The notes beneath the pieces were generated by a model. It did no database searches. It was not told where the DNA came from and was given only the letters and a program-made list of their open reading frames with translations. This document shows positions 44,073 to 53,400 of a stretch of 64,000 bases of DNA, in pieces (within the stretch, counting starts at the first letter, position 1; each line of letters opens with the position of its first letter). The translations under genes and the position numbers were made by a program. Source of the DNA: Metaclostridioides mangenotii (GTDB lineage Bacteria > Bacillota > Clostridia > Peptostreptococcales > Peptostreptococcaceae); assembly GCF_017873185.1 (NCBI RefSeq), contig NZ_JAGGJX010000006.1:62001-126000 (forward strand), read 5' to 3'.

Positions 44073-44927
44073 GTGAGATACAAGACATTGAAGAATGTAA
44101 GTTTAGAAACTCTATGTGAAACATTTAATAAAGCTTTTTCTGACTACCAAATAGATATGCAAATGTCTATAATCAAATTTGATCAAATGATATCGAGAAA
44201 AGGATACGACCCTGAAGTATCAGTGGGGGTATTTGATGGCAATGACTTAATTGGATTTGTATTGAATGGCTTAAGAAAAATAGATAGAAAATGGGCCGCT
44301 TATGATTTAGGAACGGGAATTATAAGTGAGTATAGAGGTAAAGGCTTATCGAATAAAATGCTTAGATACAATGAAGATATACTAAGAGAAAGGAATATAA
44401 GACAGTATATACTCGAGGTTTTAAAGAATAATCCTAGAGCGATAGAAGTTTATAGGAATCGAGGATTTGAAGCGACTAGAGAATTTACATGTTATGAAAT
44501 AGATAAGAATGAATACGACTCCAAAAAATGTGATCACAATGTGGAAACCAGATATATGACTTTTGATGATTGGAATTATATTAAGGAGTTTTGGGATGGA
44601 ACTCCATCATGGCAAAATTCCAATGATTCAATAGCATCAGTGAAAGAATTGTTTAAAATATCAACAGTACTAAATGATGATAAAATTGTAGGATATGGAG
44701 TTATCGATATAGAATCAGGGGATATACCTCAGTTGGCTGTAGATCCTGAGTATAGAGGAAGAGGAATTGGTAGAAGTATCTTAAGCGACTTAATAAAGGG
44801 AACAAGATCAGATAATATCAGAGTTATAAATATAGACGATGAGAACTTATCATCACAAGAGTTTTTGACTAAGTTGGGTTTTCAAGAGTTTGCTAGTCAG
44901 TATGAAATGAAATTGGATTTATTTTAG
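44073..44927 (+). CDS. Double-domain GNAT N-acetyltransferase
   Basis: A 284-residue protein with two GNAT domains. The first has VGVFDGNDLIGFVLNGLRKI and IISEYRGKGLSNKMLRYNED (acetyl-CoA loop, near 90-108), then NPRAIEVYRNRGFEATREF. The second has PQLAVDPEYRGRGIGRSILS (near 227-246) and ends with TKLGFQEFASQYEM. The substrate is unknown. The start is GTG 44073 after AAGGGAG. It follows the broken GNAT gene by 95 bases; the two may have worked in the same resistance or modification role. Confidence 0.87.
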   Translation: MRYKTLKNVSLETLCETFNKAFSDYQIDMQMSIIKFDQMISRKGYDPEVSVGVFDGNDLIGFVLNGLRKIDRKWAAYDLGTGIISEYRGKGLSNKMLRYNEDILRERNIRQYILEVLKNNPRAIEVYRNRGFEATREFTCYEIDKNEYDSKKCDHNVETRYMTFDDWNYIKEFWDGTPSWQNSNDSIASVKELFKISTVLNDDKIVGYGVIDIESGDIPQLAVDPEYRGRGIGRSILSDLIKGTRSDNIRVINIDDENLSSQEFLTKLGFQEFASQYEMKLDLF

Positions 44928-45047
44928 AAAGAAGAGGTGAATATATTAGGTTCAATCCTCCAATAAATGGAATGCCTAAAAGGCATCACAATATAACTAT
45001 ATAAATAAGAAGAATGATATAAAAATTATAATGAAAGGATAATATTT

Positions 45048-45293
45048 ATGAATAGAGAGATAGAGATACAAAGGCCATACAGGCATTTTAAAGGGAAATT
45101 ATACTACGTACATCATGTAGTTACATATACAGAAACAGAGGAAGTGTTGGTATCGTATCAAGCGCTTTACCCGCCGTATGGAATGTTTGTAAGACCGCTT
45201 GAGATGTTTTTAGAAAAAGTTGAGACGGGAAGAACAGATAATATTACAAATCAAGAGTACAGATTTGAGCTTTACGATAGTTCGAAGTTATAA
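45048..45293 (+). CDS. DUF1653 family protein
   Basis: An 81-residue protein with the whole DUF1653 pattern: IQRPYRHFKGKLYYVHHVV, TEEVLVSYQALYPPYGMFVR and PLEMFLEKVE. The family is small and beta-rich, of unknown function. The ATG follows GAAAGGA. The gap after it (45.29-45.70 kb) holds a terminator and a 22-codon scrap (45368-45436) with no support as a gene. Confidence 0.85.
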   Translation: MNREIEIQRPYRHFKGKLYYVHHVVTYTETEEVLVSYQALYPPYGMFVRPLEMFLEKVETGRTDNITNQEYRFELYDSSKL

Positions 45294-45482
45294 AGTATAT
45301 AAATATATAAAGAGAAGATAAATTCTAAACTTCAAAGATTAAGTAGAAGAATAAAGAATGTGGAAAATGAAAAACAAGGTGATTGTATATATCCGAGTGG
45401 ATGAAAAACAAAATAAAATATTACTTAAATGTTAATAATACATAGAAATAAAAAAGTATAGAAGAATACATTATAATATTTG

Positions 45483-45522
45483 GAGCGTATAGGGATTGAA
45501 TACCTGATACGTTCTATTTTTA
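45483..45522 (+). terminator. Hairpin terminator
   Basis: GAGCGTATAGG pairs with CCTgATACGTTC (one wobble, one bulge), followed by TATTTTT. Confidence 0.75.
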
Positions 45523-45705
45523 TGAGAAATATTATTTTAAGAGCTAAATCTATAGAATATAAATCTTATAAATATTATTGAACTTATTAAAGTTAATATA
45601 TTGATAAAATGAACTATTAACTTGACATAGAATTTAAAATAATATATTATATAAACAATAATTATGTAATAGTAAAATTAAAAAACATATTAATGAGGTG
45701 ATGGA

Positions 45706-46053
45706 ATGTTAGATAAAAATAGGAAAAAAGAATTATTATTGAAATATAAAGAAATGAAGTCTGAGATGGGTGTTTATATGATTAAGTCTTTAAAAACAGG
45801 GAAGGTATATCTAGGCTATAATCAAGATTTAAAGGGAACTTTAAACGGTGAGAGATTTAAGTTAAATGCTGGAGGACACAAAAATAGAGAACTTCAAAAA
45901 GAGTGGAAAGAAAATACAGAAAAAGATTTTGAAATAGAAGTGCTTGAAATATTAGAATACGATAAAGATGAATCTAAAACAGACTATACTGAGGATCTAA
46001 AAGTGTTGAGATGTTTTTGGAAAGAAAAATTAGAAAATGTGGAAGAAATATAA
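45706..46053 (+). CDS. GIY-YIG nuclease family protein
   Basis: A 115-residue protein with a GIY-YIG-like core: GVYMIKSLKTGKVYLGYNQD (GVY near 22, YLG near 36), then NRELQKEWKENTEKDFEIEV, typical of small stand-alone GIY-YIG proteins. The catalytic Arg/Glu set is only partly visible, so nuclease activity is not certain. It lies 49 bases before the AAA+/VWA pair and is likely cotranscribed with it. An AT-rich promoter region lies upstream after the 45.5-kb terminator. Confidence 0.75.
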   Translation: MLDKNRKKELLLKYKEMKSEMGVYMIKSLKTGKVYLGYNQDLKGTLNGERFKLNAGGHKNRELQKEWKENTEKDFEIEVLEILEYDKDESKTDYTEDLKVLRCFWKEKLENVEEI

Positions 46054-46102
46054 ATAATTTGAATTAGCGTATCAACAATTCAACTAGAAAGGAGGAGAGA
46101 TT

Positions 46103-47755
46103 ATGGCGAGAGTAAATAACATATCTTCTCTGTGGGGTAGAGGAGAGAAACTTAAGACAAAACCATTTGCAAATATTGAGAGCAAGAGTGTAAATGTTTC
46201 GAGTAAGTATGCACCGAGTAATCGCTCTGACAAAAAATCTATGCTAATAGATGCTGTTATTAATGCAGTTCATGAATATATAGAATTATTGGATGGCAGT
46301 AGTAAATTTGGGGCAGTAGGAAGAAATGGTAACAATATATATATAGAAAGATCTGGACGCAATTCTAACTCAGTGCAATTATTAGTTTACAATAAGACAA
46401 CGGGTGTATGTAAAGCATGTAATTATAATATAAATGAAAATAAAGTAGACCCATATCAACTAAATGGGCCTAGAAAACCAAGTGGAGAAAGAGGAACTGC
46501 TATTTTCGTGGCCTTGTTACCAGTGATATTAGAGGATAATGAAGCTATAAAACTATTTAATGAGTATAGATTAAATAAGGATGAAGCTAAAGGTATTGAT
46601 GAAAAATCGATAAAACTTATGGCTACACTTTGTGATAATATTTATCAACGAGTTATAACTGGAGCTATAAAGTTAGATATTGAAGAGTATACAGCTCTTA
46701 TGAGACTTTCCATTGACGATGTTCTATCTGGAGAGGTTTATCCAAATAATATTTTATTAGGAGAATTTAATATATTTATTGTTGGTGAGCTAAAGGATGT
46801 AAAAGTGGTACCCAAACTAACTATAAAGGAAGATGAGTTTAAGTTAGAACTATCTAGAGTATTGACCCAAAAAGAAGAGAAAGAAATAATAGAAATTCCA
46901 GATTCACATTGTGTTACAGCGTCAGAAATAAGAATATGCAAAGAAATTAAGCGAAATTGGGACAAGGGTGAAATGAAAATAGCAAATATTTTATTAGAAG
47001 GGGATGCTGGTTCTGGTAAAACTCAGCTTGCTAAGGCTCTATCTTATGATTTAGGGATACCATATACAAAAGTGACATGTTTTGCTGATATGGATAAGTC
47101 AGATGTAATAGGATCTATACTTCCGGTTACAGCTGACGGTGATCTAGAAGATCGTGGAAGTGATGAGGTTGAATATAAGTTTTTCCCATCGGAAATAGTT
47201 CGTGCATTTAAATACGGCTATATTTTAGAAATTCAAGAGCCTGCGGTTATAAAAGATGCAGCAGTGTTGATGAGTTTAAATTCAGCATTAGAATTAGAGG
47301 GAACATTAAATCTTCCAACTGGAGTAATTCATAGACATCCAGATTTTATTGCAGTTGTTACAACAAATAGAAACTATATAGGTAGTAGACCGTTAAATGA
47401 AGCTCTACGTGATAGAATACAGCATACTGAGAAGATGGATTTACCTCCAAAAGAGATTATGGTTCAAAGAGCTATGGCAAAAGTCGATAGTAATGATATT
47501 GAACTAACATCGAAATTGGCAGATGCAATTATTACACTTGATAAGACTGCAAAAGCTAACGCAATTCGAGGAGTAGCTGGAATGCGTTCTTTATTTTTCT
47601 GGTTGGATTCGATATTAAACGGAGAGTCAATTAGAGAATCTATGTATCATAAGGTTATTTATAAAATGACTACAGATGCGGATGAAATAATTATATTAGA
47701 GGAAGCAGTAGAAAATAATACTTCTTTATTCATTGAACCTCTTAGAAGGGGGTAG
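46103..47755 (+). CDS. MoxR-like AAA+ ATPase
   Basis: A 550-residue protein. The first 280 residues are a domain I do not recognise (MARVNNISSLWGRGEKLKTK; a CKACNYN segment near 110). The C-terminal part is a dynein-related AAA_5 domain: Walker A EGDAGSGKTQLAKAL near 300, Walker B YILEIQEPAVIK near 372, sensor 1 AVVTTNRNYIG near 415, and an arginine finger region LREALRDRIQHTEK-like. The strong ribosome site GAAAGGAGGAGAG precedes ATG 46103. The next gene encodes a VWA protein, the standard MoxR partner. Confidence 0.87.
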   Translation: MARVNNISSLWGRGEKLKTKPFANIESKSVNVSSKYAPSNRSDKKSMLIDAVINAVHEYIELLDGSSKFGAVGRNGNNIYIERSGRNSNSVQLLVYNKTTGVCKACNYNINENKVDPYQLNGPRKPSGERGTAIFVALLPVILEDNEAIKLFNEYRLNKDEAKGIDEKSIKLMATLCDNIYQRVITGAIKLDIEEYTALMRLSIDDVLSGEVYPNNILLGEFNIFIVGELKDVKVVPKLTIKEDEFKLELSRVLTQKEEKEIIEIPDSHCVTASEIRICKEIKRNWDKGEMKIANILLEGDAGSGKTQLAKALSYDLGIPYTKVTCFADMDKSDVIGSILPVTADGDLEDRGSDEVEYKFFPSEIVRAFKYGYILEIQEPAVIKDAAVLMSLNSALELEGTLNLPTGVIHRHPDFIAVVTTNRNYIGSRPLNEALRDRIQHTEKMDLPPKEIMVQRAMAKVDSNDIELTSKLADAIITLDKTAKANAIRGVAGMRSLFFWLDSILNGESIRESMYHKVIYKMTTDADEIIILEEAVENNTSLFIEPLRRG

Positions 47756-47762
47756 TTTTTTT

Positions 47763-49856
47763 ATGCGATTTAAAGAAATAATAAACTATATAAATGATGT
47801 AAACACTAATCTATCCGATAAAGAAATTTTTAAGACCAAAGATTTTAGTGAATATTTAAAGAGTATAAGTAGTGATTTATTTACAAAATTTAATATTGAG
47901 CAGAATGATCTAATATTAATTTGGAATGAAAGTGAAACTAGAGAAGCTTTTACAAAGTCTGATTTAATTTATATAAATTCTACATCTAAAATTATAAGGG
48001 ATTGTGATAGCAATATACAGAAACTTAAAATATATCTGGGCCTATATTGTCATGAGATAGGCCATATACTATATACAGATTTTTTTATGCGTAAATTGTT
48101 TGAAGAATCAATGTTACAAGGTATAGCATTTCCTAATAAATTCAATATAGAAAATGATACTGAATTAAATGAAAATAGAAGACAGATGTTAGAGTATATC
48201 AAAGATTCTAAGAAATCTGTAAAGCTAAGCGCAGTGTTGCTGTTTTTATACGATTTGATTGAAGATGGAAGAATCGAAGAATTAATGTATAAATACTGCT
48301 CCAATTATGGGAGATTAATTGAAGGTCTTAATGTATTAAGAAGCATTCAGTATAAAAAGATGAGTAATTGTAATATAGATTTAGTTAACAATCAAAAATT
48401 TTATTATTTATTAAACCATATAAATTATTATAGTAAATTTAGAAAGTTTAAAGGAATTAATGAGATTGAAGGGATTGGCGACATTGATTGCAAATCAGTT
48501 GAGCTTATCAATAAGTTTAATAAAATAGCACATTTAATTGATAGATTAATTGAAGAGCCATCGTCGATTAAGAGAGTAGAGTTTATTAATAATATAGCTG
48601 TATTAATTTGGGATGACATAAAGTTATATATTGATGGAATCGCGGATAAAAATAGCGAGGGAGAAAATCTATCGGAAATATCATTAGCAAATATAGTTAG
48701 AGATGATCTAAATGAAAACACAGAAGTAACTTCTGAAACTGGCGAATCTATGGAGATTTTAAATTTAGATAAAGAAGTTGTAGAGTCTAAGGAAGACAGT
48801 ACTGAAATAGAGGCAGATAATAAAAATACTGCAAGTGATGACTCCTGTGAAGACGAAAGTGCTGCTAAACTGAACACAAATAAAAAAGATTCAAGTGAAG
48901 AAAGTGAAACTTTGAGTAGAAACCATGGCGATATAGATAATTTAATTGGTGAAATAACAGAGACAACACAGAATGATAATGCAGAAACTAATTTACCAAA
49001 ATATATTAAAAATCAAATAAAATCAATATCCTATGGAGATATTCATAAGGGATTAAAGGTAAAAATTCACCTTCCTGAAGTTACCCAAAACGATAAAGAG
49101 CAATATGAACAAATTAGTAAAGAATATATAGAAGTAGCTAATCAGTTGGCGTTGAAGGTTATGCCTTTACTAGAGCCTGATAAGTCAAGTGATTACACTA
49201 AAAATAGATATTACGGTGCAAAATTTAATGCTTTCTCATTGGTAAATAGAGATTTTAGATATTTCTCTCGTAAAAATCCACCAAATGAGTCGCCATCTGT
49301 AGCATTAGGGCTTCGTGTCGATGAGTCAAGCTCTATGACATCACAAAATCGTGTTGAAGCAGCAAAGGCAGCTGCAATTACTTTAATGAAATTTTGTCAT
49401 AAGTGCGATATTCCAGTAGCTGTTTACGGTGATACTGCGGATGTTTCAAATGACGAGAATCTATCCATATATTCATATGCCGATTTTGATAGAGTAGACA
49501 GTAATGATTTATATAGAGTTATGAAAATAAGCCCTAAAAATAACAATAGAGATGGTGCGGCAATTAAAATAATGTCAGAGAGACTTTTAACTGTAGATGC
49601 AGATATAAAATTATTGTTTATAATAAGTGATGGTCAACCAATGGCACTTCCGGACTATAGTGGTGAGAATGCAGAGGAAGATATGAAAAAAATAGTATCA
49701 GAATATACAAGAAAAGGAATTACTTTCTTTGCAGCCGCTATTGGACAAGATAAAGAAGTAATAAAAAGAATCTATGGAGAAGAGCGTTTTTTAGATATAT
49801 CGGATTTAAATAATCTACCAAATAGATTAGCGATAATTTTGAAGAACATATTATAG
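47763..49856 (+). CDS. HExxH and VWA-domain protein (CobT/NorD-like partner of the AAA+ ATPase)
   Basis: A 697-residue protein. An N-terminal metallopeptidase-like motif YCHEIGHILYTDF lies near residue 96. A helical domain and a long acidic, low-complexity stretch (about 320-410) follow. A C-terminal VWA domain has an intact MIDAS: DESSSM near 520, a later Asn/Asp-rich NNNRDGAAI, and IISDGQPM. MoxR-VWA pairs remodel or insert metals into target complexes. The addition of HExxH suggests a protease or metal site. ATG 47763 follows GAAGGGGG inside the end of the ATPase gene; the gap is 7 bases. Confidence 0.85.
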   Translation: MRFKEIINYINDVNTNLSDKEIFKTKDFSEYLKSISSDLFTKFNIEQNDLILIWNESETREAFTKSDLIYINSTSKIIRDCDSNIQKLKIYLGLYCHEIGHILYTDFFMRKLFEESMLQGIAFPNKFNIENDTELNENRRQMLEYIKDSKKSVKLSAVLLFLYDLIEDGRIEELMYKYCSNYGRLIEGLNVLRSIQYKKMSNCNIDLVNNQKFYYLLNHINYYSKFRKFKGINEIEGIGDIDCKSVELINKFNKIAHLIDRLIEEPSSIKRVEFINNIAVLIWDDIKLYIDGIADKNSEGENLSEISLANIVRDDLNENTEVTSETGESMEILNLDKEVVESKEDSTEIEADNKNTASDDSCEDESAAKLNTNKKDSSEESETLSRNHGDIDNLIGEITETTQNDNAETNLPKYIKNQIKSISYGDIHKGLKVKIHLPEVTQNDKEQYEQISKEYIEVANQLALKVMPLLEPDKSSDYTKNRYYGAKFNAFSLVNRDFRYFSRKNPPNESPSVALGLRVDESSSMTSQNRVEAAKAAAITLMKFCHKCDIPVAVYGDTADVSNDENLSIYSYADFDRVDSNDLYRVMKISPKNNNRDGAAIKIMSERLLTVDADIKLLFIISDGQPMALPDYSGENAEEDMKKIVSEYTRKGITFFAAAIGQDKEVIKRIYGEERFLDISDLNNLPNRLAIILKNIL

Positions 49857-49896
49857 TGATAAGATTAAGTTTCCTAAAATGTAATTGGATACACTG

Positions 49897-49960
49897 ATAT
49901 GCTCCCTTTATACAAAGCAGTTAAATAATAAAACTGTTGGCATAAAGGGAGCATATTTAT
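49897..49960 (+). terminator. Terminator of the GIY-YIG/AAA/VWA operon
   Basis: Perfect 15-bp stem ATATGCTCCCTTTAT (49897-49911) / ATAAAGGGAGCATAT (49942-49956), with an inner CAGTT/AACTG stem and T-rich tail. Confidence 0.9.
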
Positions 49961-50032
49961 ATTATACAAAACAAATATATTTATATCTTTTCTTTTGTCC
50001 TATTTAAAGGAATGAGCTAGTAAAAATTAAGC

Positions 50033-50341
50033 CTATTTATAAGAACAGCAATAATCGGCATAAGTTTTTACAATTACATCAAAACTAGAATTAGAAGGTA
50101 CTACAAAAGAATCACCTGTTTTATAAGTAGAGAATTCTGATTCATTTGGCAATTTGATGTCCATTTCTCCCCCAAGAACTTCCATCAACTCTTCAGCGTC
50201 AGTATTAAACTTATACTCTCCGGTAATCATGAAACCTAAAGTTTTTCTTTCTCCATTTTCCATATAAAATGTTCTGCTTGTTACCTTTCCGTCAAAATAC
50301 ACATTTGCAGCTTTAACTAGTTTAACATTATTAAATTCCAT
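50033..50341 (-). CDS. ppnP: Pyrimidine/purine nucleoside phosphorylase PpnP
   Basis: A 102-residue single-cupin protein, formerly DUF1255, which phosphorolyses nucleosides. The pattern [40 protein letters not shown] and [20 protein letters not shown] matches PpnP along its length, ending [17 protein letters not shown]. The open frame extends to 50380, but ATG 50341 follows AGGAG and matches family starts. Single gene. Confidence 0.88.
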   Translation of the reverse strand: MEFNNVKLVKAANVYFDGKVTSRTFYMENGERKTLGFMITGEYKFNTDAEELMEVLGGEMDIKLPNESEFSTYKTGDSFVVPSNSSFDVIVKTYADYCCSYK

Positions 50342-50606
50342 TTTAGATAATCTCCTCTTTTTTGATTTATCAAAAGGCAATTCTTACTGTGGTAATCATA
50401 ATCAGCACCATTTGTAAGCAAATTGACTAGTGAGCATAATATAATTACTTTAAATCTATTAATTTATTAACAAGTTCATCTAATTACAATAATAGCCAAT
50501 AAAAGTGGAATAATCAATAGAATTATTTCATTTGTATATAATAATTTAAATAATACAATAAATAATCAAATCTGGTACAAACCGGTCTGTCGTAAAATAT
50601 AAGTAT

Positions 50607-50633
50607 GGAAGATATACCACTTGTATATCTTCC
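50607..50633. other. Perfect 11-bp hairpin in an intergenic gap
   Basis: GGAAGATATAC (50607-50617) / GTATATCTTCC (50623-50633), loop CACTT, no T tract. Apart from it, the 50.38-50.79 kb gap shows nothing gene-like. It could be an operator or a transcript end. Confidence 0.6.
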
Positions 50634-50800
50634 AGGAAATGCACTACTCATAAAAGTTTAAGTTGTCGGAATAATCTTTTAGTAAGTATATAATAACATT
50701 CATCAAAACTTTTTCTATTCTATGGGTATTGTCTTTATAGCCTGTATATGGCAGTATAAGTATTAGTGAATAAACAAATTAAATAATGGAGGATGTAAAA

Positions 50801-51139
50801 ATGGAAAAATTACCAAATTGCCCAAAGTGTAATTCGGAATATACTTACGATGATGGGAATCTTTTTGTTTGCCCAGAATGTGGACATGAGTGGTCTAAAG
50901 ATGGTATTGGCGAAGAGAGCGATGTAAAAGTATTTAAGGATTCAAATGGAAACGAGCTTAATGATGGAGACACAGTTACTGTTATAAAAGATCTAAAGGT
51001 TAAAGGTAGCTCACTTGTTGTTAAGATGGGCACTAAAGTTAAGAATATAAGACTTATAGACGGCGATCACGATATAGACTGTAAGATAGATGGAATCGGA
51101 GCTATGAAGTTAAAGTCGGAATTTGTAAAGAAAATATAG
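50801..51139 (+). CDS. YjdM/PhnA-family zinc-ribbon protein
   Basis: A 112-residue protein. An N-terminal zinc ribbon, CPKC (near 7-10) and CPECGHEW (near 25), is followed by the PhnA/YjdM domain with [20 protein letters not shown] and [20 protein letters not shown]. Once called alkylphosphonate uptake protein, its actual function is unknown. ATG 50801 after GGAGGA is chosen over 50786. Its terminator is at 51206-51256. Confidence 0.92.
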   Translation: MEKLPNCPKCNSEYTYDDGNLFVCPECGHEWSKDGIGEESDVKVFKDSNGNELNDGDTVTVIKDLKVKGSSLVVKMGTKVKNIRLIDGDHDIDCKIDGIGAMKLKSEFVKKI

Positions 51140-51205
51140 ATAGATCAGAGATACAAAATAACTTTGATATATTGCTTATATTTGAGTTTTAGATTTGCAA
51201 ATTAA

Positions 51206-51256
51206 AAATAAGATACCTAGAATTGGATACAATATTCAATTCTAGGTATCTTATTT
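51206..51256. terminator. 20-bp perfect hairpin terminator between convergent genes
   Basis: AAATAAGATACCTAGAATTG (51206-51225) and its exact complement at 51237-51256, loop of 11 bases. It serves the YjdM gene and probably the convergent transporter gene. Confidence 0.88.
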
Positions 51257-51327
51257 ATTTTGCATTTTATTATTCTGTATTTTAGAAATCAACTTCTTTA
51301 AATATCTCTTATATAAAAATCGAGTAT

Positions 51328-52278
51328 TTAAGCTGTAGCGCTGTTTTGAGATTCACTATCATCTAAAACATCTTTATTTGAGGGAGAAGCTATCAAGCTA
51401 TTTAATATCATTCCTACTATGATTAAAGCTAGACCTGTAAATCCTTTTATGGCAGGTAACATTCCTCCGAGTATCAAAACCTCTCCTAGTAGAGTGAATA
51501 CAACTTCTCCTGATTGAGTTGCCTCAATTATTGCAAGTTGGTGGGCGTTGTCTTTAACGAGCTCCGTAGCTTTAAAAAACAGTATTGTAGCTATAAGGCC
51601 AGAGGATATAGCAATAACAAAAGATTGTGAAACTTGGCTGATGCTAGGAAGACCACTTTTCTCTAGTGCAAAACATGCAAGTACAATCCAAAATGGCATA
51701 CTGCACAGTGTCATTCCAAATACTCTTTCAGTAGTAGTTAGATTGTCTTTACAGACCTGCATCATTTTTCTATTTCCCAATGGGTAAGCAAAAGCCGCGA
51801 TTACTATTGGTATTATAGTCAAAAATATTTGTTTAGTATCTATATCAGATGCTTGCTCATATTGTATTAAAAATACACCTGTTAGTATTACAAATGACAT
51901 TGCTAGACCTTTTAAAGGAATTTTTTCTCCAAATATAGGCGTTAGTAAGATACCTGCAACTATAGTCAGCTGCCAACATCCTGCGACTAACCATGACTGC
52001 CCATAATCAGAAGCAAAAGTTAAAGGCGCATAAAAAAGTCCAAAACCAATTGTACTCCATATGATCCATGGTCTTGGGCTATTCTTTATCGATTTCAATA
52101 CATTTTTAATTCCTCTGTTCTTTAAAAGCATTATGTATAAAAGTGGAAGCATAAAAAAATATCTAAGAGATGCGCTCCACATCCAGTTTCCACCGGAAAG
52201 ATTCATGCTTCTGTTTAGCACAAATGTAAATGCAAAAAACAAGGATGATGCTATACCATAAAATAGTGCTTTCTTCAT
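51328..52278 (-). CDS. DMT-superfamily multidrug-efflux-type transporter
   Basis: A 316-residue membrane protein with ten hydrophobic helices. LFFAFTFVLNRSMNLSGGNW and MWSASLRYFFMLPLLYI near the N terminus, SWLVAGCWQLTIVAGILLTP in the middle and SGEVVFTLLGEVLILGGMLP near the end match the multidrug resistance efflux branch (PF13536) of DMT transporters. The substrate is not known. It is divergent from an XRE-cupin regulator 125 bases away that probably controls it. Confidence 0.85.
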   Translation of the reverse strand: MKKALFYGIASSLFFAFTFVLNRSMNLSGGNWMWSASLRYFFMLPLLYIMLLKNRGIKNVLKSIKNSPRPWIIWSTIGFGLFYAPLTFASDYGQSWLVAGCWQLTIVAGILLTPIFGEKIPLKGLAMSFVILTGVFLIQYEQASDIDTKQIFLTIIPIVIAAFAYPLGNRKMMQVCKDNLTTTERVFGMTLCSMPFWIVLACFALEKSGLPSISQVSQSFVIAISSGLIATILFFKATELVKDNAHQLAIIEATQSGEVVFTLLGEVLILGGMLPAIKGFTGLALIIVGMILNSLIASPSNKDVLDDSESQNSATA

Positions 52279-52403
52279 TTAATGTCCTCCTGTTATAATA
52301 TGATATATGGCTAAAAAATAATAGCTATAATTTGGTCACAAGTAATATAATATAATATATGATATAATTATGCAATATACTATACAAAGAGGTGAAATAT
52401 AGC

Positions 52404-52955
52404 TTGGAAGATTTAAATATGGTTATCGGTGAGAACTTAAATAGAATACGAAGCAATAAAAAAATGAGTCTAGATGAAGTATCAAACTTAACAGGTGTAA
52501 GTAAATCTATGTTAGGACAAATAGAAAACGGCAAAACAAATCCAACAGTATCTACGCTTTGGAAGATTTCTACTGGTTTAAAAGTACCTTTTTCCTCATT
52601 TATAGAAAAGCAGTTTTGTGATTATGAGATTGTAGATGCTAGTAAAATAAGCCATATATCTGAAAATAGTGATAAAATGAGGATTTATCCAGTATTTCCA
52701 TACGATAGTAAAAAGAATTTTGAAATACTTGTTATTGATTTAGATAAAGGCTGTACGCATGAATCCCCTAAGCATGACGAGGGGGTAGAAGAGTATATAT
52801 TAGTGACAGAGGGTGCTTTAAAAATGACCCTATACGATAAAGAAGTTGTTTTAGAAAAGGGATGTTGCATAAGGTTCACTGCAAATGTTGAACATACCTA
52901 TGAAAATTTTGGGGATCTGAAGTGTACATTCCACAATATTATAGTTTATAGTTAA
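52404..52955 (+). CDS. XRE-family regulator with cupin domain, paralogue 2
   Basis: A 183-residue regulator: helix-turn-helix (ENLNRIRSNKKMSLDEVSNL then TGVSKSMLGQIENGKTNPTV) and a cupin domain (EEYILVTEGALKMTLYDKEV, near 125-145). It is similar in length and layout to the protein encoded at 21299-21850. The frame opens at GTG 52392, which lies within GAGGTGA; TTG 52404 with 7-base spacing is the likely start. It is divergent from the efflux transporter, its probable target. Confidence 0.87.
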   Translation: MEDLNMVIGENLNRIRSNKKMSLDEVSNLTGVSKSMLGQIENGKTNPTVSTLWKISTGLKVPFSSFIEKQFCDYEIVDASKISHISENSDKMRIYPVFPYDSKKNFEILVIDLDKGCTHESPKHDEGVEEYILVTEGALKMTLYDKEVVLEKGCCIRFTANVEHTYENFGDLKCTFHNIIVYS

Positions 52956-53004
52956 AAAGAAATATAGAATTAAAATTATTTTAAGATAAGGATTGATAAA
53001 AATA

Positions 53005-53316
53005 ATGAGAAAATTGACTAGTGAAGAGTTTGATGCAACTTTTGTTAGACCTATGAATGAGATTGAAACTTTAGACGATGGAATTTTAAGTGATATTGAT
53101 GAGTATATGTTTCAGTTATTTATAGATAAGTATTTAAAAGAAAGTGAATACGAGAATACTTATATTGAGCATCTATATGAAAATGCAGACAAAGCATATA
53201 TTCATATAATGTTTCCAATAAAGAAGAATTTTTATTTAGTTCTTGTATGTGATACTAAAGCAAATAGTATATATGGACACCATTTTTCAAATTTAAATAA
53301 AGAGTACGGATTATAG
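53005..53316 (+). CDS. Hypothetical small acidic protein
   Basis: A 103-residue protein I do not recognise. It is acidic, mixed helix/strand, with FVRPMNEIETLDDGILSDID near the start and YIHIMFPIKKNFYLVLVCDT near 70. No membrane segment. Two possible starts exist (TTG 52993, ATG 53005); the ribosome site AAGGA suits neither perfectly. It lies 50 bases after the XRE-cupin gene and may be cotranscribed with it. Confidence 0.6.
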   Translation: MRKLTSEEFDATFVRPMNEIETLDDGILSDIDEYMFQLFIDKYLKESEYENTYIEHLYENADKAYIHIMFPIKKNFYLVLVCDTKANSIYGHHFSNLNKEYGL

Positions 53317-53385
53317 AAAGTAAAAGAAGCCTCGGCAATGTTTTGTAAGATATCAAAAACTTTTGGTGAGGCTTCTTTTACTTTT
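53317..53385. terminator. Bidirectional 17-bp terminator
   Basis: AAAGTAAAAGAAGCCTC (53317-53333) / GAGGCTTCTTTTACTTT (53368-53384), exact, between convergent genes. Confidence 0.9.
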
Positions 53386-53400
53386 GGTTTAAGCTAATTT

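Noticed and set aside
45367-45436. A 22-codon frame resembling the start of a phage tail-type protein
   Set aside because: Too short, no usable ribosome site and no continuation; not listed as a gene.
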